Assembly (NCBI RefSeq): GCF_007431345.1
Contig: NZ_CP041730.1
Span: 2,728,001-2,792,000, forward strand
DNA: 64,000 bases
Direction: 5' to 3'
Source of the DNA: Chitinimonas arctica
Lineage (GTDB): Bacteria > Pseudomonadota > Gammaproteobacteria > Burkholderiales > Chitinimonadaceae
Shown: positions 25,777 through 36,624 of the stretch, piece by piece
How positions within the stretch are numbered: position 1 is the first letter of the stretch
Layout of the letters: each line of letters starts with the position of its first letter
Position numbers and translations under genes: made by a program
The notes under the pieces: generated by a model
Told to the model about the DNA's origin: nothing
The model's database searches: none
What the model saw: the letters and a program-made list of their open reading frames with translations, nothing else

Positions 25777-27927
25777 TCAGAGCTGGCCGCGTACCTGGAA
25801 GCTGACCAGGGCACGTTGCCCGCCGCCGCTATCGACCAGCGCCAAGCGATGCTTGCCGGCTACGGGCCGCCAGTACCGTGCCGTCCCGGCCGGTCCAAGC
25901 CGCTGTCCGTCCAGTTGCCAAAAAAGCCCGTCGGCATTGGCGGCACGCAATTGCAGCCGTTGCCGTTCGACCGGAATATCGGGGTCGAGTGCGACGATCA
26001 ATTGCTCGGCGGGGTAGACGATGGTCGGCCCCAGCCGGCTGGAAGCCAGCTCCACGCTGTCCTGGCCGGTGCCGGCCAGGAAATATTCACGCCGCGCCGC
26101 TTCGACGGCCGGCTGGTAATGGATGCTGCGCGCTTCGATGCCGGCCAGCATGGGGGGCGCGATGGCACCGTCGCCCAGCCGGGCAACGATGGCTCGCCAG
26201 GCGGGGGCCGCACCGCTGACGCCGGAAACGTCCCACATGGCCTCGCCATCGGCATTCCCCACCCAGACGGCGATGGTGTGGCGGCGGGTAAACCCGACCG
26301 CCCAGTTGTCGCGCATATCCTTGCTGGTGCCGGTCTTGACCGCCGTCCAACTGGGTGTGGCCAGGGCATTGTCCAGGCCGAAGGCCGGTGCGCGGGCGGC
26401 CCGGTCGGACAGGATATCGCCCACCAGCCAGCTGGCCGCGCTGTCCAGTACCGCCGGTCCCGCGAGGGAGTGCCGGCCGGGCGGGCTGCTCAGACGCCAG
26501 GGCGACTGGCGGCCGCCGTTGGCCAGGGTGCGATAGGCATTCGCCAGGTCGATCAGCCTGACTTCGGCGGCGCCCAGGGCCAAGCCATAGCCGTAGTGCT
26601 CGGGCGGTTGCGGCAGATTCAGCCCCAGCTGCTTCAACCGCGCGTGGAAGTCGTCCAGGCCGACCAGCAGCAAGGTGCGAACCGCCGGGATATTCAAGGA
26701 AGACGCCAGCGAGGTGCGCACGCTGACCGGTCCCCGGAAGCTGTGGTCATAATTCTGCGGAATATACTGGCCGGCCGGGGTGTCCAGCGCAACCGGACTG
26801 TCGTCCAGCAGCGAGGCCGGTGTGAGTAGCTTGCGCTCGATGGCCAGCTGATACAGGAAGGGTTTAAGCGTGGAGCCGGCCTGGCGGGGTGCGAGCACGC
26901 CGTCGACAAAGCGGGCGCCTGCACCGGCGCCCGGCGTACCCACCCATGCCAGTACCTCGCCGCTCTGGTTGTCGATCACCACCGCGGCGGCATCGCGGAC
27001 ATTGCGCCCCTGCAATTGCGCCAGGTTCTCCCGCAGCTGCCGGCGCACCTCGGCTTGTAGATGACCGTCCAGGCTGGTGTGCAGACGCTGTCCGGCCGAT
27101 GGCTTGAGCAGGGCCGCCAGCTCCGGCGCCTCATTCGCGCCGGGTAGGCGCTGCTGTGGCGCTATCAGTACCGCCAGGGCGTGGGCCCGCAGTACCGCGC
27201 AGTCGCCGGCTGGGGTGGCGGTCGATGCGGCCAGGGCGCAGGCACGCCGGGCGGCGGTTTCCGCCCCGGTATTGGGCGACCGCAACAGGCTGGCCAGCAG
27301 TAAGGCATCGTGTTGGTCCAGGCTGGCGGGCGCCTTGCCGAACAGCAGGCGGCTGGCGGCGTCGATGCCGACCAGTTCGCCGCGAAAGGGCGCCAGATTG
27401 AGATAGGCCTCCAGGATCTGGCGCTTGGACCATGCCGTTTCGATCCGGCTGGCCGCCCACATCTGGCCGGTTTTCTGCCAGAGGCTGCGGCGGCCGTTGC
27501 GTAGGCGCAATGCGGGATCGAGCAGGCCGGCCAACTGCATGGTGATGGTGCTGGCGCCACGGACGTCACCGCTGGCGCTATCGATCGCGGCGGCGCCCAA
27601 GGCGGTCCAATCGATACCGCCATGCTCGAAAAAGTGGCGATCCTCGGCAGCCAGGACAGCCTCCACCAGGCGCGGCGATACCGCATCCAATCCCACCCAT
27701 TGCAGGCGCCGCTCCTGCGGGTCTATGCGCACTGCCTGCAAGGGTTGGCCTTGGCGATCCAGCAGCAAGGCTTCGGAGGAGCGCCAAGCATGGCGGACCT
27801 GCTCTGCCGATGGGGCCGGCGCGCAGGCGGACAGCAAGGGGAGAAAAAGAATAATTGCAGCCAGGCGGAACCTGGCGGCATACCGCCAGTCGGAGGCAGT
27901 GCTGCGTGATTGTTGAGTTGTGATCAT
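25777..27927 (-). CDS. pbpC: Penicillin-binding protein 1C
   Basis: PbpC is a bifunctional peptidoglycan glycosyltransferase/transpeptidase. The 716-residue product has a membrane/lipoprotein-like N-terminus (LPLLSACAPAPS), GT51 motifs (EDRHFFEHGGIDW), and a transpeptidase domain with S352-T-L-K, SSLN and K531-T-G-T. A C-terminal PBP1C-type beta domain follows. ATG 27927 with GAGGAG upstream is preferred to ATG 27975. A possible lipobox (LLSAC) would make it a lipoprotein, which is unusual and worth checking. No alpha-2-macroglobulin gene is adjacent, unlike many pbpC loci. Confidence 0.9.
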   Translation of the reverse strand: MITTQQSRSTASDWRYAARFRLAAIILFLPLLSACAPAPSAEQVRHAWRSSEALLLDRQGQPLQAVRIDPQERRLQWVGLDAVSPRLVEAVLAAEDRHFFEHGGIDWTALGAAAIDSASGDVRGASTITMQLAGLLDPALRLRNGRRSLWQKTGQMWAASRIETAWSKRQILEAYLNLAPFRGELVGIDAASRLLFGKAPASLDQHDALLLASLLRSPNTGAETAARRACALAASTATPAGDCAVLRAHALAVLIAPQQRLPGANEAPELAALLKPSAGQRLHTSLDGHLQAEVRRQLRENLAQLQGRNVRDAAAVVIDNQSGEVLAWVGTPGAGAGARFVDGVLAPRQAGSTLKPFLYQLAIERKLLTPASLLDDSPVALDTPAGQYIPQNYDHSFRGPVSVRTSLASSLNIPAVRTLLLVGLDDFHARLKQLGLNLPQPPEHYGYGLALGAAEVRLIDLANAYRTLANGGRQSPWRLSSPPGRHSLAGPAVLDSAASWLVGDILSDRAARAPAFGLDNALATPSWTAVKTGTSKDMRDNWAVGFTRRHTIAVWVGNADGEAMWDVSGVSGAAPAWRAIVARLGDGAIAPPMLAGIEARSIHYQPAVEAARREYFLAGTGQDSVELASSRLGPTIVYPAEQLIVALDPDIPVERQRLQLRAANADGLFWQLDGQRLGPAGTARYWRPVAGKHRLALVDSGGGQRALVSFQVRGQL

Positions 27928-27975
27928 GTTGCGTTGTTTCTCCTCGATCCTGTCCCCCTGCAGGATTAACTTCAT

Positions 27976-28006
27976 GGCGCGGACTGCAATCCGCGCCAGT
28001 TTTTTT
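27976..28006 (+). terminator. Terminator-like hairpin on the plus strand upstream of pbpC
   Basis: GGCGCGGA (27976-27983) pairs with TCCGCGCC (27990-27997) around a 6-base loop, followed by a run of seven T at 28000-28006 on the plus strand. Neighbouring genes are all minus-strand, so it would stop antisense transcription running toward the rhodanese gene. On the minus strand it lies in the leader of pbpC. Confidence 0.6.
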
Positions 28007-28035
28007 CCAAGTACGCCGAAAACGTCAATCGACGT

Positions 28036-28359
28036 TCAATAACGCGCCATCTCGGGATCCACCTGTTCTGCCCAGGCGGCCACGCCACCATGCAGATTGT
28101 AGATATCGTCGAAGCCGGCACGTTCCAGAAAGGCACCCACCTGGTAGCTGCGCATGCCGTGGTGACAGATCACCACGATAGCTTGCTCGGCATCCAGCTC
28201 GCCGTGCCTGGCCGGGACCGTGTTCATCGGCAGATGGGTCGCCCCGTCGAGATGGCAGAGGGCGAATTCCCAGTCTTCGCGCACATCCAGCAACAGTGGT
28301 TTGACGGTGGAGGGATCGGCCAGCCATTGCGCCAGTTCTACAGGAGAGAGTTGTTTCAT
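28036..28359 (-). CDS. Single-domain rhodanese
   Basis: A 107-residue rhodanese-like protein has the catalytic Cys65 in VVICHHGMRSYQV, a six-residue active-site loop typical of GlpE-type sulfurtransferases. Start ATG 28359 gives MKQLSPVELAQWL; upstream residues have no family similarity. LLLDVREDWEFALCHLDGATHLPM is the expected core (stated in parts at residues 22-44). It moves sulfur from thiosulfate or persulfides to an acceptor. It is cytoplasmic, as no signal peptide is seen. Confidence 0.88.
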   Translation of the reverse strand: MKQLSPVELAQWLADPSTVKPLLLDVREDWEFALCHLDGATHLPMNTVPARHGELDAEQAIVVICHHGMRSYQVGAFLERAGFDDIYNLHGGVAAWAEQVDPEMARY

Positions 28360-28396
28360 GGTGGGGGAGCGTAGTAAGAAGGGATGGGAGAATGGC

Positions 28397-31000
28397 TCAA
28401 CCGGCAGAACCGTCCAACTCGGCCGTATACATCTCGGCCTGGCCGTCGCGCAGCAGCACGGTGCGGTTGCGGCCGGCGTGCTTGGCCTGGTATAGCGCAC
28501 GGTCGGCCGCCTGCAGCATTTCGGTCGCCGCCTGTTCCACGGCATGGACGGTGTGGCGGCCTTCCAGCCCGGCGCAGCCGAAGCTCATGGTAACCGGTAC
28601 ATGGGTGCCTTGCCATTCCACCTGGCGCGCCTCGATCAGGCCGCGCAGCCGGTCGGCCACTTCGGCGGCCTGGTCCGCGCTGGTTTCCGGCAGCAGGATG
28701 GCGAATTCCTCGCCACCCAGCCTGCCCACGGTATCGATGGCACGTTTATGTAGGTTGAGCAAACGGGCGACCTCGACCAGGACCGCGTCGCCGGCGGCAT
28801 GGCCCAGGGTATCGTTGACCAGCTTGAAGTGGTCGATATCGGCCATGATGACCGCCAGCGGGCGTTGACTGCGCTGGCTGCGGCGCGTTTCGCTGGAGAG
28901 GGCGGTTAGGAATTGGCGGCGGTTGGGAATGCCGGTCAGGGCGTCGGTGGTGGCCAGCCGGCGCATCTCGGCTTCCACCTTGAGCAGGCGGGTATGTTGT
29001 TCGCCCAGCTTGGTATAGGCGCGGGCATTGGCAACCGCCACCGCCACATAGGCGCTGAGGGTGCGGAAGATCAGCTGCTCGCGCGGGCCATAGGCGTGCT
29101 CGATGGCGGATTGAATGGTCAGCACGCCCAGCAGCTCATCGCCCACCATCAGCGGGCCAAACCAGGAAGCCAGTACGACCTGGGTGCCTGGCACATGCGA
29201 CGCGCTGACTTCGCCGGGTTTGTGTTCAACCAGGATCTCGCGTTGTTCGCGTGCGCAGCGGGCCGCTTGCGAGTTCGGGTGATCGAGGGCCAGCCGCCGG
29301 TCGGGTACCGACAGACCGTTTTCGACGCCGCGCCCTACCATTTCCTTGCCGTTCGGTTCCAATACCGAGATGCCGACATAGTTGACCTGGGTCAGCCGGC
29401 CAAGATTGCTGACCAAGGTCTGCAGCACATTGCCCACGTGCAGGTTGGCGGTGATCTCGCGGCCGATGCGGCCGAGGTTCTCCAGCACCTGCATGGAGGC
29501 TTCCAATTCGCGCGCACGGGCAATCTGGGCATCCGCCAAGGTGCGTTGATACTCCGCCTCTATCCTTTGCTGCTCGGTCTTATGGCGCAATGCCAGGGCG
29601 ATCAATTGGTTGGCCACCCGGCGATTCTCGGCATTGCTGGCCTTGGCGCGAGCCTGCCGATTGCAATCCAGGGCACGCGCCAGGTTGCCGACCTGCTCGT
29701 AGGCGCGTGACAGCGCTTCCAGCAGGGCGACGTTTTCGGAATGTCCGCCCATTCCGGTCACGACCTCCAGGGCGTGTTCCAGGTGGGGTAGCGGGCTACT
29801 GTCCGGTGTGGGAAAGGCTTCATCGATCTCCGCCAAGGCGCGCAGGGCGCCGACCTGCCAGAACGGCAACTGATGTTGTTCGGTCAGCGTCAGCCCGGCC
29901 AATACTTCGCGGCGGGCGGTTTCGCCGTCGCCCAGGCCGGCATGGGCGCGGCCGGCCAGGATGCGCGCATCGGCCACGATCGCGTGGGTGCCCAGTTGGG
30001 CACCGATCCGTTCGGCCGCTCCGGCATGTTGCAAGGCACGCTGAAATTGTCCGGCGGCCAACTCGGTCTGGCTCAGGTAGCAGTTGGCCATGGCCATGCT
30101 GCGCGAGTTCGGTACCGGCTTGAGCCAGCCTACCGCTTCGGCCAGCAAGGCGATGCTGCGGTCGAGTTGGCCGGCTTCGCGGGCCAGGCTGCCCAGCAAG
30201 GCCAAGGTATCGCCCAATGCCACCGGCCAGCCGCTGCTACGCGCCAGGGCCAGTGTCTGTTCCACCCAATGCAGTGCGCTTTCGCGATCGTCCAGATTGG
30301 CCAGGGCAGCGCTCAGCGTATTACCGATACGTATACGCCACAGCATCATGCCCGCGCTGGCGGCGGGGGTAATCATCTGGGCGAAGTCGATGGCGGCTTG
30401 GGCATATTCGCCGCCGTTGAATAGTCTTACCCCTTCGGCCATCCCGCGTAGTACCTGGGCGGCTACCGGCGTATGAAGCGGGTCTGGCGGTCCTGCCTGC
30501 TTGTGGGCACTCGCGGTGGGGTCGGCATAGACTTCGGCCAGTTCGCACCAGGCCGCCGCGATCGCTTGTCTGATCTCATCGTCGGCCTGCCGGTAGCAGG
30601 CAAGCGCCTGGCCGGCCCTGGCAAGATGTGCCTGGCTGTCGCCGCCGGCGTTGGCCAGCAGGGAAGCGGTCAGGTGGCAGTCGCCCATGCCGACCAGGTC
30701 TCCGGCGGATTCGAATGCCGCCTGGGCGGTGTCGATCAAGCCGGCCGCTTCGTCGAAACGGGTAAATAGCAGGGCCGCCTCGCCGCGCAGGAGGTCCAGC
30801 CGGGCCAGCAGGCAGGTGTTGTCGGCCGCGGCCCAACCCAGCCGGGCGGCTACGTCATCGGCCAGCGTCAATGCCCGGCGGGTATCGCGCTGGCGCAAAT
30901 GCCAAGCCAGCGCGACCTGGTCAGCGGGCGAATGGACGCCTTCAGCGGCAAGGCTGGCTTCCAGCGTTGCGAGCACGGCATCGTCGGCGAATAATTCCAT
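28397..31000 (-). CDS. TPR-GAF-GGDEF diguanylate cyclase
   Basis: This soluble 867-residue protein has an N-terminal half of helical TPR-like repeats (about 60-450), a short coiled coil, a GAF domain (about 485-650; VLQTLVSNLGRLTQVNYVGI) and a C-terminal GGDEF domain. The active motif is GGEEF (762-766), with an upstream RAID that fits the RxxD inhibitory site, so it should make c-di-GMP and be product-inhibited. ATG 31000, with GAGG six bases ahead, is chosen over upstream starts. No EAL domain is present. The signal for the GAF domain is unknown. Confidence 0.88.
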   Translation of the reverse strand: MELFADDAVLATLEASLAAEGVHSPADQVALAWHLRQRDTRRALTLADDVAARLGWAAADNTCLLARLDLLRGEAALLFTRFDEAAGLIDTAQAAFESAGDLVGMGDCHLTASLLANAGGDSQAHLARAGQALACYRQADDEIRQAIAAAWCELAEVYADPTASAHKQAGPPDPLHTPVAAQVLRGMAEGVRLFNGGEYAQAAIDFAQMITPAASAGMMLWRIRIGNTLSAALANLDDRESALHWVEQTLALARSSGWPVALGDTLALLGSLAREAGQLDRSIALLAEAVGWLKPVPNSRSMAMANCYLSQTELAAGQFQRALQHAGAAERIGAQLGTHAIVADARILAGRAHAGLGDGETARREVLAGLTLTEQHQLPFWQVGALRALAEIDEAFPTPDSSPLPHLEHALEVVTGMGGHSENVALLEALSRAYEQVGNLARALDCNRQARAKASNAENRRVANQLIALALRHKTEQQRIEAEYQRTLADAQIARARELEASMQVLENLGRIGREITANLHVGNVLQTLVSNLGRLTQVNYVGISVLEPNGKEMVGRGVENGLSVPDRRLALDHPNSQAARCAREQREILVEHKPGEVSASHVPGTQVVLASWFGPLMVGDELLGVLTIQSAIEHAYGPREQLIFRTLSAYVAVAVANARAYTKLGEQHTRLLKVEAEMRRLATTDALTGIPNRRQFLTALSSETRRSQRSQRPLAVIMADIDHFKLVNDTLGHAAGDAVLVEVARLLNLHKRAIDTVGRLGGEEFAILLPETSADQAAEVADRLRGLIEARQVEWQGTHVPVTMSFGCAGLEGRHTVHAVEQAATEMLQAADRALYQAKHAGRNRTVLLRDGQAEMYTAELDGSAG

Positions 31001-31072
31001 GCGCATCCTCGGTGGACATACGATGGCGACCGGTCCGTGCCGCAATCTCGATGTCGATATGTGCTGACCCTA

Positions 31073-32037
31073 TCAAGCGCCGCAGCACTTCTTGTATTTT
31101 TTTCCGCTGCCGCAAGGGCAGGGGTCATTGCGGCCGACCTTGGGCGCCTCGCGGACGGTGGGCGGACGCTTGGGCCGCCCGACGATTCGTCGTCGTCGCT
31201 GTCTTCATCGGGCTGGAAGCATGCCCAGCGCCCGATTTCGGCCAATATATCGCGAGGATAGCCCCAGCCGTGCGCCAATTCTTCCGTGCGGCAGGTCTGC
31301 CAATCGCGCTGTAGCCGTTTGCTGGTTTCGTCGAGCTTGTTGAAACTGCTCTCCACCAGGCCGTCGTCGAACCATTCGCTGACCGCCGGCAGCAATTCGC
31401 CGGCGCCGATCTCTTCCATGGTCACGACCAGCTCGGATAGATAGTCGCTATCCGTACCCTGCTCGGGCTGCAAACCTTCGTCAACCATGCGTTCGGCTTC
31501 TCCGCCGGCTTCCTGCTCCAGCCAGGCCAGCAACTCGCTGCGAGGGTAATCGCCTTCCAGTGTGCGCAAGGCCAAGGCACGCAAGGCGGCCGAGCGGCTC
31601 CAGAAATAGACCGAACGATCCGCCGCCAATGCTTGCAGGGCTGCTTCGTCGCCCGGACAGGTCGCGGCCAGGGCACGCGGCAGCCCTTCGGTCAGGTGGT
31701 CGCCCAGCAGCTCTTCCAGCGTCTCGCCATCCAGCCTGGCGATTTGCAGCAGTGGTTGGAAGCCACGGGCATCGCGCAGGGCGGCCAGCAGATGCATGGC
31801 ATACAGGTGCAGCATCCGTGCTTCGTCGGCGTCGATGCGCTTGGCGGTGTCGCCCAGGCATTCTGTCAGTTCATCGACCAGGTACGGTGCGTAGGCTTCG
31901 GGCTGGCGCAGCACCGCCAACAGGGCGAGCAGGGGAAAGGATTCGGTAAAACAGGCCAGTTCGGTCTCGATGGCGGGCCAGTCCGCGGGTAGCAGGGCTT
32001 CCTGCGAGGCGTTCAGACTGGGAAGGGGATACGTCAT
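31073..32037 (-). pseudogene. DUF1186/SEC-C-motif protein with apparent one-base frameshift
   Basis: From ATG 32037 the frame encodes a DUF1186-like helical protein (LHLYAMHLLAALRDARGF, LLGDHLTEGLPRALA) down to about 31180. The terminal SEC-C zinc motif (VGRNDPCPCGSGKKYKKCCG, 31076-31138) is in another frame. Restoring one base in the GGCGGCCC stretch near 31171-31180 joins the two parts through a normal linker (RPPTVREAPK) and ends at TGA 31073. Without it the frame runs on to 30868, overlapping the next gene. The restored length is about 321 residues. It may be a real disruption or an assembly error in a G/C run. Confidence 0.8.
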
Positions 32038-32117
32038 AAACAGGCTTTCGATGGTATGGGGGGCCGCTGTGATAGCCGCGCTACCTTCTATTGTAGCGGT
32101 CCCGCCGACAACCATGC

Positions 32118-33590
32118 TTATGCCTGTGCAACCCTCCGCCGGCCGGCCGCCAGGATTGCATCGATCAGGATATGGATATCCTCTTCGCGGGTGCGGTGAT
32201 TGACCAGGGCGATGCGAATGGCGCGTTGGCCATTGATCAGGGTGGTGGAGGGGACGGCCACGCCGGATTCCTGCAGGTCGGCGACGATATCGGCATTGAG
32301 GCTGTCCAGATCGCCGTCCGCTTCGATAAACCGGAAGCACACCACATTGAGTGCGACCGGTGCGAGCGCCTCCAGTGCCGATTCCGCCCGGACCCGCTCA
32401 AGTAGGCGTTGGGCCAGCGTACAGGCGCGGCTGACCACTTCGCCCAGTTTGTCTGCACCGTAGACCTTCAGCGTCATCCAGACCTTCAGGGCGCGGAAGC
32501 CGCGCGACAGGTCCGGGCCGAAATCCGCCGGCCAGGGGTGGCCGGCCGCCAAGCCACGCGCCTCCCGGCGCAGATAGGCCGGCTGGGTGGCGAAACTGGC
32601 CGCATGCAGATCGCCATCGCGCACCATGATGCAGCCGGCGTCGTAAGGGACCTGGGCCCATTTATGAAAATCGAAGGCGACCGAATCCGCCTCGCCCAGC
32701 CCATCCAGCAAGGGGCGTTGGGCTGGCGACAGCATGGCCAGTGCGCCGAAGGCGGCATCGACATGGAACCAGAGCGACTCGGCCCGGCACAGCGTGGCCA
32801 GGCCGCGTAAATCGTCCACCGCGCCGGTATCCACCGTGCCGGCACTGCCGACGACCAGAAAGGGTTGCAGGCCTGCTGCGCGATCCTGTGCCAGGCGCTC
32901 GGCCAATAGCGACAGATCCATGCGATGGTTGGCGTCGCAGGGGATCAGCCGCAGGGCGGCGGTACCGAAGCCCGCCATATCCATGGCGCGTGATACGCAG
33001 TTGTGCGCTTCGGTCGAGGTGTACGCCACCAGCGCACGGCCGTCCAGCCCGTCGCGGCGAACTTCGAGGCCCAGCGCGCGGGTACGGGCGACCAGTACGG
33101 CAATCAAGTTGGCCAGCGAGGTGCCGGTCACGAGGACGCCGCTGGCGGTGGCGGGAAAGCCCAGCATTTCCGCGGACCAACGGATGACCTGGCGCTCTAC
33201 CTCGATGGGTGCGTGGTCGCGGCCACCGAGATTGGCATTCAGGCCGGCCGCCAGCATTTCCGCCAGCATACCGACCGGATTGCCGCCGCCCTGCACCCAG
33301 CCCATGAAGCGCGGATGCACATTGCCGACGCCATAGGGTTGCACCAATTGGCGGAAGTCCTGGTAGGCGTCATGCAGGTCGCCGGGCGCCCGTGGCAGCG
33401 GTTCGCCGAACGCACCACGTACCTCGGCCGGCATGGGCTGCCAGACCGGCTGCTCGCGCAAACCGGCCAGGAAGTCGACCATATCGTCCAGCATACGGTG
33501 GCCCTGCTCGCGAAAGGCCTGCCAGTCGGCAGGGTCCAGACTTTCCGGCGAGGACTGGAAGACGGAATCGGTATGCGCTTGATGGGTCAT
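32118..33590 (-). CDS. PLP-dependent aromatic-L-amino-acid-decarboxylase-type enzyme
   Basis: The 490-residue group II decarboxylase carries the PLP lysine K310 in DFHKWAQVP. It also has HPRFMGWVQGGG, VLVTGTSLANLIAVLVAR and WFHVDAAFGALAM, which bind cofactor. Members decarboxylate DOPA, tryptophan, tyrosine or related substrates; which one is used here cannot be read. It is a single gene between the SEC-C gene and thiC. Confidence 0.88.
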   Translation of the reverse strand: MTHQAHTDSVFQSSPESLDPADWQAFREQGHRMLDDMVDFLAGLREQPVWQPMPAEVRGAFGEPLPRAPGDLHDAYQDFRQLVQPYGVGNVHPRFMGWVQGGGNPVGMLAEMLAAGLNANLGGRDHAPIEVERQVIRWSAEMLGFPATASGVLVTGTSLANLIAVLVARTRALGLEVRRDGLDGRALVAYTSTEAHNCVSRAMDMAGFGTAALRLIPCDANHRMDLSLLAERLAQDRAAGLQPFLVVGSAGTVDTGAVDDLRGLATLCRAESLWFHVDAAFGALAMLSPAQRPLLDGLGEADSVAFDFHKWAQVPYDAGCIMVRDGDLHAASFATQPAYLRREARGLAAGHPWPADFGPDLSRGFRALKVWMTLKVYGADKLGEVVSRACTLAQRLLERVRAESALEALAPVALNVVCFRFIEADGDLDSLNADIVADLQESGVAVPSTTLINGQRAIRIALVNHRTREEDIHILIDAILAAGRRRVAQA

Positions 33591-33666
33591 GATGGTGCGA
33601 AAAGAGTGGAGACCGGGTCGGCGAGTATAAGCCCAGTCGCGACCGACCCGGCGGCGGGTATCGCCG

Positions 33667-35589
<1,923 letters not shown>

Positions 35590-35645
35590 CTTACTCCATG
35601 AACGGCGCAGGGACGGGCGGGGTACGGCAGAGTCAACCGTGCGAC

Positions 35646-35768
35646 GCTTCCCTACGCCGGTGTTAACCGGATCAGGTGCAAAGGGTCTTTCTCATCCTCG
35701 CGGCGGGCGGTGATCGGGGCGCGGTACGCGCTCCTTTATCTCCATTTGGCCGGGGAACCCCTAGCGTC
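35646..35768 (-). promoter_or_regulatory. TPP riboswitch (THI element) of thiC
   Basis: Read on the minus strand, the leader has GGGGTTCCCC-type pairing near 35758, the GATGAGAAAGACCC segment, and the conserved TGCACCTGATCCGG followed by TTAACACCGGCGTAGGGAA. These are the pyrimidine- and pyrophosphate-sensor segments of the TPP aptamer. It lies 57 bases before the thiC start, so control of translation or of early termination is likely. Confidence 0.93.
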
Positions 35769-35868
35769 TCGAGCAAGCATGACTTGCCGAAGTGCTGTGA
35801 AGCTAAGGCAAGTATGAAATAATTACAAGGATTTGATTTCTGTTGACGCTGCCGCTCACGCGGCACTT

Positions 35869-35890
35869 TCGTCTGCAACCTCGTCTGCAA
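35869..35890. repeat. Tandem 10-base repeat upstream of pcm
   Basis: TCGTCTGCAA occurs at 35869-35878 and again at 35881-35890, a period of 12 bases, immediately before the pcm start. A TTGACG at 35843 could be a -35 element. The repeat may be part of an operator, or simple slippage. Confidence 0.5.
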
Positions 35891-35897
35891 AATTAGG

Positions 35898-36557
35898 ATG
35901 TCCGCGATGGATTGGGAACAAGCCCGTTTTAATATGGTTGAGCAACAGATACGCCCTTGGGATGTGCTCGATCTGACCGTACTGCAGCTTCTCTCCGAAG
36001 TGAAGCGCGAGAATTTCGTCCCGGCGGCGCGCCGCGAGATGGCTTTGGTGGATATGGAAATACCGCTGGGGCCGAACACCCGGATGTGGTCGCCCAAGCT
36101 GGAAGCCCGCGCGGTCCAGGAAGTGGCGCTGACCGGCAAGGAACGCGTGCTGGAAATCGGCAGCGGTTCCGGTTATGTGGCCGCCCTGCTGGGCAAGCTG
36201 GCCTTGCATGTCTACTCGGTCGAAATCGATCCGGCCCAGGCTGAGCAGGCCCGCGCCAATCTGGCGGCCGCCGAAATACACAATGTCACGGTGGAAACCG
36301 GCGATGCGGTCATGGGCTGGAGCAAGCACGCACCGTACGACGTGATCGTGGCCAGCGGCTCCTATCCGCTTGCGCCCGAGTTTCTGTTCGAGCAATTGAG
36401 CGAAGGTGGCCGCTTGTTCGCCATCGTGGGCGAAGCGCCGGCCATGACCGGCACGCTGTTCACCAAGACCGCCGGCAAGGTAGTGGCCCGTACCATGTTT
36501 GAGACCGTGGTGGACCCGCTGCTGAATGCGCCGCAACCCGAACGTTTCGTGTTCTGA
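35898..36557 (+). CDS. pcm: Protein-L-isoaspartate O-methyltransferase family protein
   Basis: The product (219 aa) is a SAM-dependent methyltransferase with motif I VLEIGSGSGYVAALL and the family N-terminus MDWEQARFNMVEQQIRPW. The enzyme methylates L-isoaspartyl residues for repair of damaged proteins. In betaproteobacteria this PCMT-like form is often found beside tolC and a rhodanese gene; neither is adjacent here. The start ATG 35898 has a second in-frame ATG four codons later (35907). It is convergent with the acyltransferase pair. Confidence 0.85.
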   Translation: MSAMDWEQARFNMVEQQIRPWDVLDLTVLQLLSEVKRENFVPAARREMALVDMEIPLGPNTRMWSPKLEARAVQEVALTGKERVLEIGSGSGYVAALLGKLALHVYSVEIDPAQAEQARANLAAAEIHNVTVETGDAVMGWSKHAPYDVIVASGSYPLAPEFLFEQLSEGGRLFAIVGEAPAMTGTLFTKTAGKVVARTMFETVVDPLLNAPQPERFVF

Positions 36558-36568
36558 TTGAAGCAGCA

Positions 36569-36604
36569 AAGCGCTGCAGGTATTCATTCGAATCAGCAGC
36601 GCTT
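36569..36604. terminator. Possible bidirectional terminator stem between pcm and the acyltransferases
   Basis: AAGCGCTGC (36569-36577) pairs with GCAGCGCTT (36596-36604) with an 18-base loop, between convergent genes. A T-rich tail is weak on both strands, so this is only a candidate. Confidence 0.3.
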
Positions 36605-36624
36605 GCCCTGCTCATTGGCGTCGA

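Noticed and set aside
30868..31072. Continuation of the DUF1186 frame beyond its SEC-C tail
   Set aside because: This is out-of-frame translation caused by the frameshift and overlaps the start of the TPR-GAF-GGDEF gene.
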